Shown: piece by piece, positions 25,012-34,784 of the stretch | How the letters are laid out: every line of letters begins with the position of its first letter | Position numbering within the stretch: the stretch's first letter is position 1 | Source: Calditrichota bacterium | GTDB lineage: Bacteria > Calditrichota > Calditrichia > Calditrichales > Calditrichaceae | Reading direction: 5' to 3' | Length of the DNA stretch: 64,000 nucleotides | NCBI GenBank assembly: GCA_013151275.1 | Contig: JAADIP010000092.1 | Span: 37,924 to 101,923, forward strand | The notes under the pieces: generated by a model | What the model saw: the letters and a program-made list of their open reading frames with translations, nothing else | What the model was told of the DNA's origin: nothing | The model's database searches: none | Made by a program: the position numbers and the translations under genes

Positions 25012-27918
25012 ATGATTTTTAAAACAAAAAAATTATTGAAACACGGATTTATCAGCATGATCTCAAACAACCAGACAGGTTTATTGAAATTACTTTTAAC
25101 TCTGTTGATTCTTTTTTGGGGATTTGAACTGCACGCCCAGGCTACCGGGTCTATCCGCGGAATAGTAACCGACAAAGAAACCGGAGAGCCGCTGGCGGGC
25201 GTGAATATCGTGGTAAAAGGAACCTATTACGGAGCTTCCACGGATCTCGACGGTTTTTACACAATCCCTAAAATCGAACCCGGAGAATACACTATTGAAG
25301 TTTCGTATGTCAGTTACAAAATAATCCGCTTCACCGGCGCAAAAATCAAACCCGGGCAAACGCTGACCCTGAATTTTGAATTGGAGCCGTCCATTTTGGC
25401 GTTGGGTCAGGAAATCACCGTAATCGGTAAAAAACCTTTGATGGATATCGAACAGACCACTACTGCCAGAACCCTGTCCAAAGAAGAAATCCGCAACCGT
25501 ATTGTGGAAACCGTAACCGACCTTGTGAGTCAGCAGGTCGGTGTGACCAAGCAGGATGACGCCATTTACATTCGCGGCGGTCGTTCGTACGAGTCTCAAT
25601 ATCTTGTGGAAGGTCTTTCGGTGCAGGATCCTTTGTCGGGAACCGGATTCGGTCTTCAGGTCAGCTCTCACGCCATCGAAGAAATCGAAGTTTTAACCGG
25701 CGGATACAAAGCGGAATACGGTCAGGCTACTTCCGGAGTGATCAGCGTTAAAACCAAATCGGGCGGCGACAAATACGAAGGATATTTTTCTTTCAAAACC
25801 GACAATCTGTTCGGAAATTACAGTTCTTCCGATTTCAGCTTTAACATGGATCATCTTGAGGTGAGTTTAAGCGGACCCGAACCTTTGACCAACAACCTGA
25901 TATCGGGCATGGGATTATCTTTGCCCGGCAAGTTCTACTTCTTTTTTGATCTGCAATCCAAAATTTACGATGATTACACGCGCTCCACGGCAAAGCAGCT
26001 CCATTCGTCAATAGCCCCTACGCTTAACGGTCTTGTAAAACGCGATTTTTTTGCTCCCAGAGAAAACAATCTCTGGAGCGGTATCTTTAAACTAACCTGG
26101 AAAATTGATCCCACGCGCAAGTTGACCTATCTTTACAACAGATCGCTTGCCATTAACCAGAACACGCAAAGCCTGCAAACAAATTTGAATTATGTTGAAC
26201 CCAAACCCGGTTTTCCTTACATCTATTCCAAAATTCTGGACAATTTTAACACCTATACGCACGACAACGAGCAAATAGCCTTAACCTGGAATCACACCAT
26301 AAATTCGACGACATTTTATGCGCTGCAATTCAGCAGATATTTCGCGCAACTGCGCAGCGAATGGGGCGATGATTTGTGGCGCGGCTATAAGCAGCCTTTG
26401 GATGTTCCGCGGCTTCCGGTTGAATATTACACCCCTTACGGCGATTCGTCAAAAGTGCGCGTAATTCCCGGCGACGGCTTTTACGATTACGGGAACGCGC
26501 TTTCCTGGCATGACCATTTCATGTATTCTTACACCTTTAAAGGCGATCTCACCCACCATTCCGGCGATATTCACACGATTAAAACCGGATTTGAAGTGGC
26601 TTTTAAAGAAATGCAATTGATCGATATTCAGGAGCCCTTTGCCGGACCCTACGGTTCGAGTCAGGATTTATTTCACGTTTTTCCCGCGGACGGAGCTTTT
26701 TACCTTCAGGACGATATTCGTTTCGGCGGATTTATTTTAAACATGGGATTCCGGCTCGATTACTGGGCGCCGGGAAAATTTGCCGATGAAGCCATTGCCG
26801 ACACCACCAATTTCATCAGCGATTCGCAACGGCGTAAATACGAAAAAGATTCCTTTGTGGTTTTCGGACGCCATGTCAAAGCGCGGTTAATGCCCAGAAT
26901 CGGCGTCTCCTTTCCGGTAAGCAACAATCAGATGCTCTACTTTAATTACGGACATTTTTCCAAACGTCCCAGACCGCAGTTTGTCTATTCCGGATTATCG
27001 ACCGTAAGCGCGCGCTCGGCGTATCAAACTTACGGCAATCCGGCTTTAAATCCCGAAACCAGCGTAAAATACGAGCTGGGCATCCGCAATCAATTCACGG
27101 AAAACGATGTGCTCAGTATTTCCGCCTATTACAAAGACATTTTCGATTATGTAAAAACCACGCGATTCCGTCTTCCCGGGCGCGGCAGGCAAACGGCTTA
27201 CACTTATGTGAATCTGGATTACGCCCGTTCCCGCGGAATAGAGATCGAATACAAAACGCGTCTCGGCAAGTACTTTTTTGGCGACGTCTCCGGCAGTTAC
27301 TCGATTACCACGACAAAATCTTCCAACGCCTCCTCCATTCTGCAAATCGACCGAAGCGCCACCGGCGAAGATATGCCCATCAGAGAATCGTACGCCGCCT
27401 GGGACAGACCGTGGCAGATTTCCGGCAATCTTTCGTTCAGAGTGCCCAAAAATCAAAAGCCGCGCTTCTTCGGAATTACGCTATTCAGCAGTTGGAATTT
27501 TAATTTGCACTTTTTCATGCAGGCGGGAAGACGCTACACCCCCGCCGTTTTTTCCGGACAGTACCGCACAGACGGACGTCCCATTTATTACACCGAACGC
27601 GACGTGGAAGAAAAAAACGTTTACAGTAAGGTCGGCAGCAACTGGAAATGGGTGGATTTAAGCTTTAAAAAGTATTTCAGTTTTATGGGAATAAGATACA
27701 CCACGTATTTTGAGATCAGAAATTTGTTTAACAATAAAAACGCGCAGATAATTAATCCCGTAACCGGAAGAGCCTACGAATACGGCGACCCGATACCCAT
27801 CAGCTGGAACGATCCGGTTTACCCGGACCGCCACTGGCCGCACGCTCCGTATCCGTTTGATCCGGCGCGGTATCGTGCGCCTCGCCATATTTTGGCTGGT
27901 ATTTCGGTGCAATTTTGA
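25012..27918 (+). CDS. TonB-dependent receptor with carboxypeptidase-regulatory-like N-domain
   Basis: 968 aa. Signal peptide ending in GFELHAQ. Then a CarboxypepD_reg-like beta-sandwich (GSIRGIVTDKETGEPLAGVN, STDLDGFYTIPKI, about residues 46-125), a plug domain (TLSKEEIRNRIVETVTDLVS, IYIRGGRSYESQYLVEGLSV, ATSGVISVKTKSGG) and a long beta-barrel with alternating aromatics ending in GISVQF, a typical C-terminal Phe. Such receptors import large ligands across the outer membrane with TonB energy. No SusD homologue follows; instead a PorV-like and an NHL lipoprotein gene do. The start is uncertain (another ATG at 25057). Confidence 0.92.
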   Translation: MIFKTKKLLKHGFISMISNNQTGLLKLLLTLLILFWGFELHAQATGSIRGIVTDKETGEPLAGVNIVVKGTYYGASTDLDGFYTIPKIEPGEYTIEVSYVSYKIIRFTGAKIKPGQTLTLNFELEPSILALGQEITVIGKKPLMDIEQTTTARTLSKEEIRNRIVETVTDLVSQQVGVTKQDDAIYIRGGRSYESQYLVEGLSVQDPLSGTGFGLQVSSHAIEEIEVLTGGYKAEYGQATSGVISVKTKSGGDKYEGYFSFKTDNLFGNYSSSDFSFNMDHLEVSLSGPEPLTNNLISGMGLSLPGKFYFFFDLQSKIYDDYTRSTAKQLHSSIAPTLNGLVKRDFFAPRENNLWSGIFKLTWKIDPTRKLTYLYNRSLAINQNTQSLQTNLNYVEPKPGFPYIYSKILDNFNTYTHDNEQIALTWNHTINSTTFYALQFSRYFAQLRSEWGDDLWRGYKQPLDVPRLPVEYYTPYGDSSKVRVIPGDGFYDYGNALSWHDHFMYSYTFKGDLTHHSGDIHTIKTGFEVAFKEMQLIDIQEPFAGPYGSSQDLFHVFPADGAFYLQDDIRFGGFILNMGFRLDYWAPGKFADEAIADTTNFISDSQRRKYEKDSFVVFGRHVKARLMPRIGVSFPVSNNQMLYFNYGHFSKRPRPQFVYSGLSTVSARSAYQTYGNPALNPETSVKYELGIRNQFTENDVLSISAYYKDIFDYVKTTRFRLPGRGRQTAYTYVNLDYARSRGIEIEYKTRLGKYFFGDVSGSYSITTTKSSNASSILQIDRSATGEDMPIRESYAAWDRPWQISGNLSFRVPKNQKPRFFGITLFSSWNFNLHFFMQAGRRYTPAVFSGQYRTDGRPIYYTERDVEEKNVYSKVGSNWKWVDLSFKKYFSFMGIRYTTYFEIRNLFNNKNAQIINPVTGRAYEYGDPIPISWNDPVYPDRHWPHAPYPFDPARYRAPRHILAGISVQF

Positions 27919-27941
27919 AAAATCGAATAAATTGAGTGATT

Positions 27942-28982
27942 ATGAATTTATTTAAGACGAAATTTAGAAGTAAAGAGAAGATGAGTTTAGTGGGAAAATT
28001 TTTAGTAATCGTTTTAATTGTAGCAGGGACTGTCTTTCCCGCCTTCGGGCAGTTTTTTCCCGACCTCGGCGGTCAACGCCGCGGAACCTCCGCCGCTCAA
28101 TTTTTGAAAATAGGACAGGGCTCCAGAGGATTGGGAATGGGCGAGGCGTTTGTCGCAATCGCCAACGATGCCGAAGCTTTGTATTGGAATCCGGCGGGTT
28201 TAACCAATTTTGACAAGCATTCGGTCTTCTTTTCGCACACGCAATGGCTGGTGGAAGTCCAGTTGGAATACGCGGGATTTGTCTATCATCTGAATTCAAC
28301 AAACGCTGTCGGCGTAGCCCTCACCTTTTTACACACGGACGAAATGAAAGAAACCACCGAATTTCAACCTCTCGGAACGGGACGCTATTTCACTTTCAGC
28401 GACTTTCTTTTGAGCTTTACTTACGCCCGCAGAATGACCGATAAGTTCAGTTTCGGAATTTCGACCAAGTGGATGCAGGAAAACATCGCCGAACTTACCA
28501 TGCGCTCGTTGTTGTTCGATCTGGGAATATTTTACAATACCGGCTGGCGGACAACCCGCTTCGGAGTCGTGATTTCGAACTTCGGCTCAGATATGGAACC
28601 GACCGGCAATATCACCTACCGGAATCTGGAAAACGCCGAAGTAACGGTGAATTCATTTCAGTCTTTTCCGCCGCCCATCATCTTCAGGATCGGTCTTGCC
28701 GCCGACCTGTACACGGGAAAAAATCAGATATTAACGGGTTCCGTGCAGTTAAATCATCCCAACGATAATAAGGAAAACCTGAATTTCGGACTGGAATACG
28801 GCTGGCGAAAAACGCTTTTTCTGCGGGCGGGTTACAAAAGCGCGCAGATCGAAGAGAACCTTTCTTTCGGCTTTGGAATTCAAACATTAATTGCCGGATT
28901 TGGTTTTAAGCTGGATTACGCTTACACCAATTTCGGACGTCTGGGCTATGTGAACCGTTTTTCAGCCAAAATCGAGTTTTAA
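27942..28982 (+). CDS. PorV/PorQ family outer-membrane beta-barrel protein
   Basis: About 346 aa from the ATG at 27942 (GTG at 27936 and ATG at 27981 are alternatives). After a signal peptide ending AFGQ, the segment SAAQFLKIGQGSRGLGMGEAFVAIANDAEALYWNPAGL is the hallmark of PorV/PorQ (FadL-like) barrels, followed by regular amphipathic strands to SAKIEF. PorV carries T9SS cargo from the translocon to the attachment complex in Bacteroidota. Here it follows the TonB receptor by 23 bases and lies near two T9SS cargo genes, so it may be a dedicated shuttle for them; that pairing is inference. Confidence 0.85.
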   Translation: MNLFKTKFRSKEKMSLVGKFLVIVLIVAGTVFPAFGQFFPDLGGQRRGTSAAQFLKIGQGSRGLGMGEAFVAIANDAEALYWNPAGLTNFDKHSVFFSHTQWLVEVQLEYAGFVYHLNSTNAVGVALTFLHTDEMKETTEFQPLGTGRYFTFSDFLLSFTYARRMTDKFSFGISTKWMQENIAELTMRSLLFDLGIFYNTGWRTTRFGVVISNFGSDMEPTGNITYRNLENAEVTVNSFQSFPPPIIFRIGLAADLYTGKNQILTGSVQLNHPNDNKENLNFGLEYGWRKTLFLRAGYKSAQIEENLSFGFGIQTLIAGFGFKLDYAYTNFGRLGYVNRFSAKIEF

Positions 28983-29016
28983 TGAAATCTGAGGTAACTA
29001 AAAAGAGTACAACATT

Positions 29017-30129
29017 ATGAGAATATTAAGTTTTGCGGCATTAAGTCTTTTGATTCTTTTGTTAATTCAATGCAAACACGAAACGCTCCCCCTGCCTTCC
29101 ATTCCGGAAGACGAACCGCAAGTCAGCAGCGACGAGTACGTTCAGTTAAACGAAGTATTCGACGCCGCCCACGGGTACCATTTCAGCGCTCCGGCGGATA
29201 TTTATTACGGCGTTGACAATTTTTTGTACATCGCCGACACCGGTAACGACCGCATCGTGATGATGGACCTCGGCGGCGGGATCATGGGATATTCCGAATC
29301 TATTCCCCATCCCGAGGCTATCACGCAAAACGACAGCCTGCAATTACTGATCGTAAACAAATCCAACCGAATCTACAAAATCGATCTGTTTAAATATGGG
29401 CACAACATCGGAGACGCCGAGGTGGAAATCGTTTACGAACAATCATCGGAACCCACAAGACAGTTTACCGGAATTTCGGTGCACAACGGATTTGAATACT
29501 ATGTTACCGTAGTCGATTCCACCGTTTCGCCCGTGCTTAGCCAGATTTACGACTTTTTCGGCAACAACAAACTTAAAGGACCACTGCCGCTTTACACCAA
29601 CGGCAGCGGATTGTTTTCGGCGCTTATCCCGACCGGCATCGTTTCGTTAAGAGAACAATATCTGGACATCTCTTCGCGCGAAGACACCCGGGCGTTTATT
29701 TTTTGCCAGAGCGGATCGTATCCCGCAGCCAATCTGGTTAATTATTACAAGGTGCAGTTCATTACCACGGTGCAGTTTGAGGGTCAGGAAGTCCTTTCGC
29801 CCAAAACCGATCTTTCGGGCACTCCCGAAGAAGACTATCTCTACTATTTCAACAAATTCTATCTTCCCGAAGATGTGGCGCTTGATCACGCGGGTAATAT
29901 TTTCGTGGTTGACGCCGGCAGCGCCGACGGAGAACATACTCCCGGATTTTACCGTTTCGGACCGACCGGACAGGAGCAGCAATCGGTTAAAGGATTCGGC
30001 TCGGGAGATTATCAGTTTAAAACGCCCAAGGGAATTGCCGTTACGCCGAACACCGAATATCAAACCGTTTATATTTCGGACACCGGGAACAATCGTATTT
30101 TGCAGTTTAAGTTAGCAAAAGATCTGTGA
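29017..30129 (+). CDS. NHL-repeat beta-propeller lipoprotein
   Basis: 370 aa. Lipoprotein signal (SLLILLLIQCKHE, Cys about 19). NHL-type repeats: FSAPADIYYGVDNFLYIADTGNDRI, LPEDVALDHAGNIFVVDAGS and KTPKGIAVTPNTEYQTVYISDTGNNRILQF, with weaker blades between, predicting a propeller. Such proteins usually serve as binding platforms. It follows the PorV-like gene by 34 bases and is probably co-transcribed; it is anchored to a membrane, outer leaflet or periplasmic side not known. Confidence 0.82.
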   Translation: MRILSFAALSLLILLLIQCKHETLPLPSIPEDEPQVSSDEYVQLNEVFDAAHGYHFSAPADIYYGVDNFLYIADTGNDRIVMMDLGGGIMGYSESIPHPEAITQNDSLQLLIVNKSNRIYKIDLFKYGHNIGDAEVEIVYEQSSEPTRQFTGISVHNGFEYYVTVVDSTVSPVLSQIYDFFGNNKLKGPLPLYTNGSGLFSALIPTGIVSLREQYLDISSREDTRAFIFCQSGSYPAANLVNYYKVQFITTVQFEGQEVLSPKTDLSGTPEEDYLYYFNKFYLPEDVALDHAGNIFVVDAGSADGEHTPGFYRFGPTGQEQQSVKGFGSGDYQFKTPKGIAVTPNTEYQTVYISDTGNNRILQFKLAKDL

Positions 30130-30235
30130 CAATTCGGGAAGCGGAAATTTGCGTCTGTTAAGTTCCCGATTTCCGATTCCGCCTTCCGGAAGAGCTTAGT
30201 TCCGGTTAAGATTAAACCCATTCTGCTTTAAAGCC

Positions 30236-30989
30236 ATGACGCAAAAATCAAAAATTTTAGGATCGCTCTTCTCTTTTCTCCTGATTTTTTTCCTGCTCCT
30301 GTTCTCCTTTGTCCAACGAACCCATGACCGATATTTCAAAAATCAAAGTTCAGACCTATCTGTTTAAGGACTATAAGCGCGGAAAAGAGCATCAATTTGT
30401 TCGCGTGCGCATTCGGGACAAAGCAGACCTTTTTGCGGAGATTAAAGGAGGAGGAGTCTATTTTAACGGCGGAAAATCAACCTTTGTCAATTGGCTGATC
30501 AATACTCCGCAATACGAGCCGGAGTCTTACGATAAAAAATTATTCCTGCCCAATACCGATTACACCTTAACGGTTATGCTTTCGGACAGCAGCAAATATT
30601 ACTGCCGCATCAGAACGCCCGATAAAGACCTGATTCGGTTCAATGCGTCCGCTCTGAAAACCGTGTTCTGTCATTTCGAACGAAGAGAAAAATCTTATAA
30701 TTCCAATAAAAACAAAAGATTTCTCGTCGCTACGCTTCCTCGAAATGACAATTACAGACTTTTTAGCGTGGGCTCAATCATAGAAATGATAATGACAGAC
30801 TTTTTCAGAGTGAACTCAATCATATTAAACGAACTATTATTCTTGCAAAATTTTCTTACAATCAATTCCAATCAATATGAAAAATTATTTCACAATCTTT
30901 CCATAGCAGCGCATCTAAATTTTATTATCTTCCGCGTAATCCGTGTTAATAATTCTCAATGTAAATTTTTCCCTTGCTCATCGACTTAA
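30236..30989 (+). pseudogene. Small lipoprotein broken by a T7 run, with a repeat element in its 3' end
   Basis: An ATG at 30236 encodes a signal-like start (MTQKSKILGSLFSFLLIFF) that ends at a stop near 30366. The body (ISKIKVQTYLFKDYKRGKEHQF ... LPNTDYTLTVMLSD) lies in another frame. Both join if the seven-T run at 30285-30291 had six T: the reading becomes LLIFSCSCSPLSNEP, with a good lipobox. The body looks like a single Ig-like beta domain. From 30669 an 82-base inverted-repeat element replaces the natural end, and the frame then runs into low-complexity sequence overlapping the convergent radical SAM gene. Expression of a full product is doubtful unless the T-run varies in length. Confidence 0.72.
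30669..30750. repeat. 82-bp inverted-repeat element (MITE-like)
   Basis: The ends are TGTCATTTCGA (30669-30679) and its reverse complement TCGAAATGACA (30740-30750), with inner complementary parts AAATCTT and AAGATTT. This resembles short dispersed palindromic repeats I recall from FCB genomes. It sits inside the 3' part of the broken lipoprotein gene. Just after it a unit of about 33 bases with ACAGACTTTTT and CTCAATCATA occurs twice (about 30752-30785 and 30792-30829). Confidence 0.82.
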
Positions 30990-32580
30990 TAAAACCGATC
31001 TTATCCCAAAACTCCCGGAACAGCGCAAAATCGAATCGCTTCAACTCTTTAAATTCGTTGCCCGCCGCGGCGAACAATCGTTTCTCTTTGATCAGTCTTT
31101 CCAAAATTTCCAGTCCCAGCCGGGTTCGTTTATCCAGCCGATCTTTGTCTGCGAGTATTTCCGCAAACGAAACATCCCCGTCAATTCCGGGAAGCGCTTT
31201 TAAAAAATTCACCATTCGGCTCAAAATAAAAAGCGTGTAAATTCCGTCCCGCATGCTTTTATCGTCAACCGCTCCCAGCGTTGTCAATCTTCCGTTAACC
31301 CAGTCCCATTTGCTTTTCTTCGATATTTGACGGTAAAGCGGCATATCCGGCGTGACGTAAAACGGCGAAGCGCCGACCTTAACTCTTAAACGGCTGTGGA
31401 ATATCAACGTATCGACCATTGAAGAGAGTGTGTCGCCGGGTAAGCCCAGAATCTGGTACGAAATAACGGACATCCCCAACCGCTCAGCCTCTTCCGCAAC
31501 CTCTTTGTAGCGCGCGAGATTGTGCGGACGTTTCAACCGCGAAAGCAAGCCGGTATTGATGCTGACCAGACTGATATTCAAATCGCGAAATCCCGCTTTA
31601 TACATTAAAGGCAAAATATCCGCGGAAAGGCGAAAATACGAAAGACCGTTCATTGCCATAAATTTTACCTTTTTATCGCGGAAGTTTGAAATGAGCGCCC
31701 GATTCAACCTTTCGAATCGCTTCAGGTCAAAACTCAGGTTGTCGTCTTCAAAGTCAAACACCGAATAGCCCTGATCGTATCTCATTTCCAATTCCTCGAC
31801 GATATTTTCAACGGAACGCAGACGGAACGAATCGCCGAACGTTTTATGCACGGAACAAAAAGCGCAGCGGTACGGGCAGCTTCGCGAAGAAATAACAAAA
31901 CAAAGATTGCTCTTTCCGTAGCGGTAATTTTCCGGCTTAAAATCGGACAAATCGGGAAAGGGAATTTCTTCCAACGGGAAGTTCGCTTTTGCTTCGTTTA
32001 AGCGGATATTTGAATCGCCGCTCTTAAAACCCAGATTAGGCACCTTTTCCCACTTTTTTTTCCCGAGCCATTGATCAATAAATTCAACCATGGGACGCTC
32101 CCCTTCCCCGCGAATCGCAAAATCAACAAAGGGATGCTCCAGAACCTTTCGCGGCATTGCCGAAACATGAGAGCCGCCCAAAAGAACCGGTATCTGCAAT
32201 TTCTTTTTAATTATTTCCGCCAGCATCAACGCCTGAGGCGCGTAAGCGGTGAACAGCACCGGAACGCCTATCAAATCGGGATTCATCTGCGCGAGATCGG
32301 AAATAATTTTATCGTAAGACGCTCCGAAACGATAATAATGGTAAAATGTGGAAAAGGGACTGCGATCGGGATACGGATAATATTCTCGAAGAAACAGTAA
32401 TTCTTCGGGCAAAGGGATCGACCGTTTTTGATACCCGTGATGGTAATCTTTGATAATTACTTCAATTTCCGGAAAATACTTTTTAATCGCAGCCTTCAGA
32501 TAAGCCAGACCGATGGGCTGCAGCCGAACGGGCGTGGAATAAAAATCTTCTACCGGCGGTTGGATTAATACAATTTTCAT
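30946..32580 (-). CDS. B12-binding domain radical SAM protein
   Basis: 544 aa from the ATG at 32580, which has GGAAG upstream; an earlier ATG at 32694 adds a poor 38-residue extension. The N-terminal Rossmann-like cobalamin-binding domain (MKIVLIQPPVEDFYSTP, LIGVPVLFTAYAPQALMLAE, LLGGSHVSAMPRKVL) is followed by a radical SAM core with CPYRCAFC (C235, C239, C242) binding the 4Fe-4S cluster, and FEDDNLSFDLKRFERL. Such enzymes do methylations or rearrangements, often on lipids or natural products. The substrate is not evident and the gene stands alone. Confidence 0.9.
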   Translation of the reverse strand: MKIVLIQPPVEDFYSTPVRLQPIGLAYLKAAIKKYFPEIEVIIKDYHHGYQKRSIPLPEELLFLREYYPYPDRSPFSTFYHYYRFGASYDKIISDLAQMNPDLIGVPVLFTAYAPQALMLAEIIKKKLQIPVLLGGSHVSAMPRKVLEHPFVDFAIRGEGERPMVEFIDQWLGKKKWEKVPNLGFKSGDSNIRLNEAKANFPLEEIPFPDLSDFKPENYRYGKSNLCFVISSRSCPYRCAFCSVHKTFGDSFRLRSVENIVEELEMRYDQGYSVFDFEDDNLSFDLKRFERLNRALISNFRDKKVKFMAMNGLSYFRLSADILPLMYKAGFRDLNISLVSINTGLLSRLKRPHNLARYKEVAEEAERLGMSVISYQILGLPGDTLSSMVDTLIFHSRLRVKVGASPFYVTPDMPLYRQISKKSKWDWVNGRLTTLGAVDDKSMRDGIYTLFILSRMVNFLKALPGIDGDVSFAEILADKDRLDKRTRLGLEILERLIKEKRLFAAAGNEFKELKRFDFALFREFWDKIGFIKSMSKGKIYIENY

Positions 32581-32811
32581 CGAACTTCCGTTAATTGATC
32601 GTAAGGTAAAAACTTTTGCTAAACCTTTTCGTAAATTTAAACATTTTTTAATTTGATTGGCGAATTTATTGATCCGAATAAAAATTGGATTCATTGCGAC
32701 CTAAAATGTAAATTGATGCTTCAAATAATGAATGGTTTGAGTTTATTTTTTAAATTTCAATGGATATTTGTAATTTCAATATTTTAAAGCGAATTTAATA
32801 ACGGGAAGCGA

Positions 32812-34725
32812 ATGAAGCTTTATTTTAAAATATTAGGATTCATCAAGCCCTATTGGCAGGGAATACTTCTTATCGTCGTATTGACTTTTTCTTATGTCAT
32901 CTTCAACAACTTATCGATCTGGGTTTCCGTTGACTTTGTGCGTGAGTTATTCAGCCCGGCGTATCTCCAGCAGCAATCAATCGAAAACAAACCCGACGCA
33001 TCTGAACAAAAACCCGCGGAATCAGCAAAACCCAAAGGTATTTCGAATGATCTTCAAAAGCTGACTACAAACACGCAGGGAATCTATCAAAAGATAAACG
33101 CCAAGATAAAATCGATCATCCTGAAAAAAGACCGCTTTCAAACGCTAAAGATTGTTTGTCTGGTTATTTTTCTGGCGTTTTTTCTAAAAAATATTTCACA
33201 ATACTTTCGCAAGCTCATCCTCAGCTTTATTCAAATCAAGGTAGTGGTCGATATTCGGAACCGCTTGCAAAACAAGCTGCTGCATTTACCCTTATCCTTT
33301 TACCATCAGCATCACAGCGGGACATTGACCTCGATTGTTTTTAACGATGTTAATGCGGTGCAATATGTTTTAAACCAGAGTTTCGGAAAGATCATTCTTT
33401 CGCCTTTGCAAATTATCGCCAACATAATCATTCTTTTGATGATCAGCGTAAAACTTTCGCTTTACACTTTTATCATTCTGCCGGTCAGTTTTTTTGTTAT
33501 TTACAAAATCGGGCAGAGCATTCGCCGCCGCAGCCGGAAAGTATTCAAACAGGTGGCGGACGTGGTTCTCGTATTTCAGGAGGCGATTTCGTCCATCAGT
33601 ATTGTCAAAATTTTTACGAATGAAGAAAAAGAAGAAAATCGGTTTAAAGCGACCAATTATCAGTATTTTAAAAAATTATTCCGCGCCGAGCGTTTAAAGA
33701 TCGCCACCACGCCGATCAATGAGATTTTAATGGTTCTCACTCTGGTGCTCCTGCTCTGGATCGGCGGACGCATGGTGTATTTAAACGCCGGTCTGGAAGC
33801 CGAAGATTTTGTCCGTTTTCTTGTGTTCCTTTTTGCCATGTTTAAACCCATTCAGGAATTTTCCGGAATTAACAACACCATTCAAACGGGTCTTGCGGCG
33901 GCTGAACGAATCTTTAATATTCTGGAGCAAAAAGAAGAGCTCTATCAATCCGAACATTCCAGAGACATTGAGGAATTTAAAGACAAAATCAGATACGAAA
34001 ACGTGTATTTTAGGTACAATCCGGAAGATGAATTCGCGCTTGAGAATATTAACATAACCATTCACAAAGGCGAAACCGTGGCTTTTGTCGGTCACAGCGG
34101 CGCGGGAAAAACCACCATTGTCGATTTGCTGCCCCGCTTTTACGATGTTTCGAAGGGAAGAATCACCATCGACGGCATCGATATTCGCGAGCTGAATTTG
34201 CAGTCATTGAGAAAACTGACGGGACTGGTAACGCAGGAGACCATTCTTTTTAACGACACCATTCGAACCAATATTGCCTACGGCTCGGCGAATGCTACCG
34301 AAGAAGATATCATAAACGCCGCAAAAGCCGCCAACGCCTGGGAATTCATTCAGCAATTCGATCTGGGACTCGACACGCACATCGGCGAGCGCGGAGTAAA
34401 ACTTTCGGGCGGGCAGAAACAACGTTTAGCCATTGCCCGCGCCATCCTTAAGAATCCGCCGATTCTGATTCTCGACGAGGCGACTTCGGCTCTTGATACG
34501 GAGTCCGAACGTTTGGTGCAGGAAGCCATCGAAAAATTGATGAAAAATCGCACGGTTCTGGTAATCGCTCACAGACTTTCAACTGTTCGCAATGCAGATA
34601 AAATTGTGGTAATGAATCACGGAAGCGTTGATCATATCGGAACTCACAAGGAACTTTATTCGAAAAGCCGCATTTATCGAACATTGTACGATAACCAATT
34701 GTTAGCCGGACAGGTCGCGGTGTAG
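32812..34725 (+). CDS. MsbA-like ABC exporter (fused membrane and ATPase domains)
   Basis: 637 aa. Six membrane helices in about residues 13-335, then the nucleotide-binding domain with Walker A GHSGAGKTT, Q-loop (LVTQETILF), signature LSGGQKQRLAIARAIL, Walker B ILILDEATSALDTESE and the H-loop IAHRLSTVRNAD. It works as a homodimer; relatives flip lipid A core, glycolipids or peptides. An unusually long charged, Pro/Lys-rich loop (about 55-100) separates the first two helices on the outer face. The next gene, a periplasmic DUF3108 protein, follows after 59 bases. Confidence 0.9.
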   Translation: MKLYFKILGFIKPYWQGILLIVVLTFSYVIFNNLSIWVSVDFVRELFSPAYLQQQSIENKPDASEQKPAESAKPKGISNDLQKLTTNTQGIYQKINAKIKSIILKKDRFQTLKIVCLVIFLAFFLKNISQYFRKLILSFIQIKVVVDIRNRLQNKLLHLPLSFYHQHHSGTLTSIVFNDVNAVQYVLNQSFGKIILSPLQIIANIIILLMISVKLSLYTFIILPVSFFVIYKIGQSIRRRSRKVFKQVADVVLVFQEAISSISIVKIFTNEEKEENRFKATNYQYFKKLFRAERLKIATTPINEILMVLTLVLLLWIGGRMVYLNAGLEAEDFVRFLVFLFAMFKPIQEFSGINNTIQTGLAAAERIFNILEQKEELYQSEHSRDIEEFKDKIRYENVYFRYNPEDEFALENINITIHKGETVAFVGHSGAGKTTIVDLLPRFYDVSKGRITIDGIDIRELNLQSLRKLTGLVTQETILFNDTIRTNIAYGSANATEEDIINAAKAANAWEFIQQFDLGLDTHIGERGVKLSGGQKQRLAIARAILKNPPILILDEATSALDTESERLVQEAIEKLMKNRTVLVIAHRLSTVRNADKIVVMNHGSVDHIGTHKELYSKSRIYRTLYDNQLLAGQVAV

Positions 34726-34784
34726 TTCTTTAACGCCAAAACCATAAACCCTGAATTTGAAAACGGAGTCGGAGAATTCACCTT

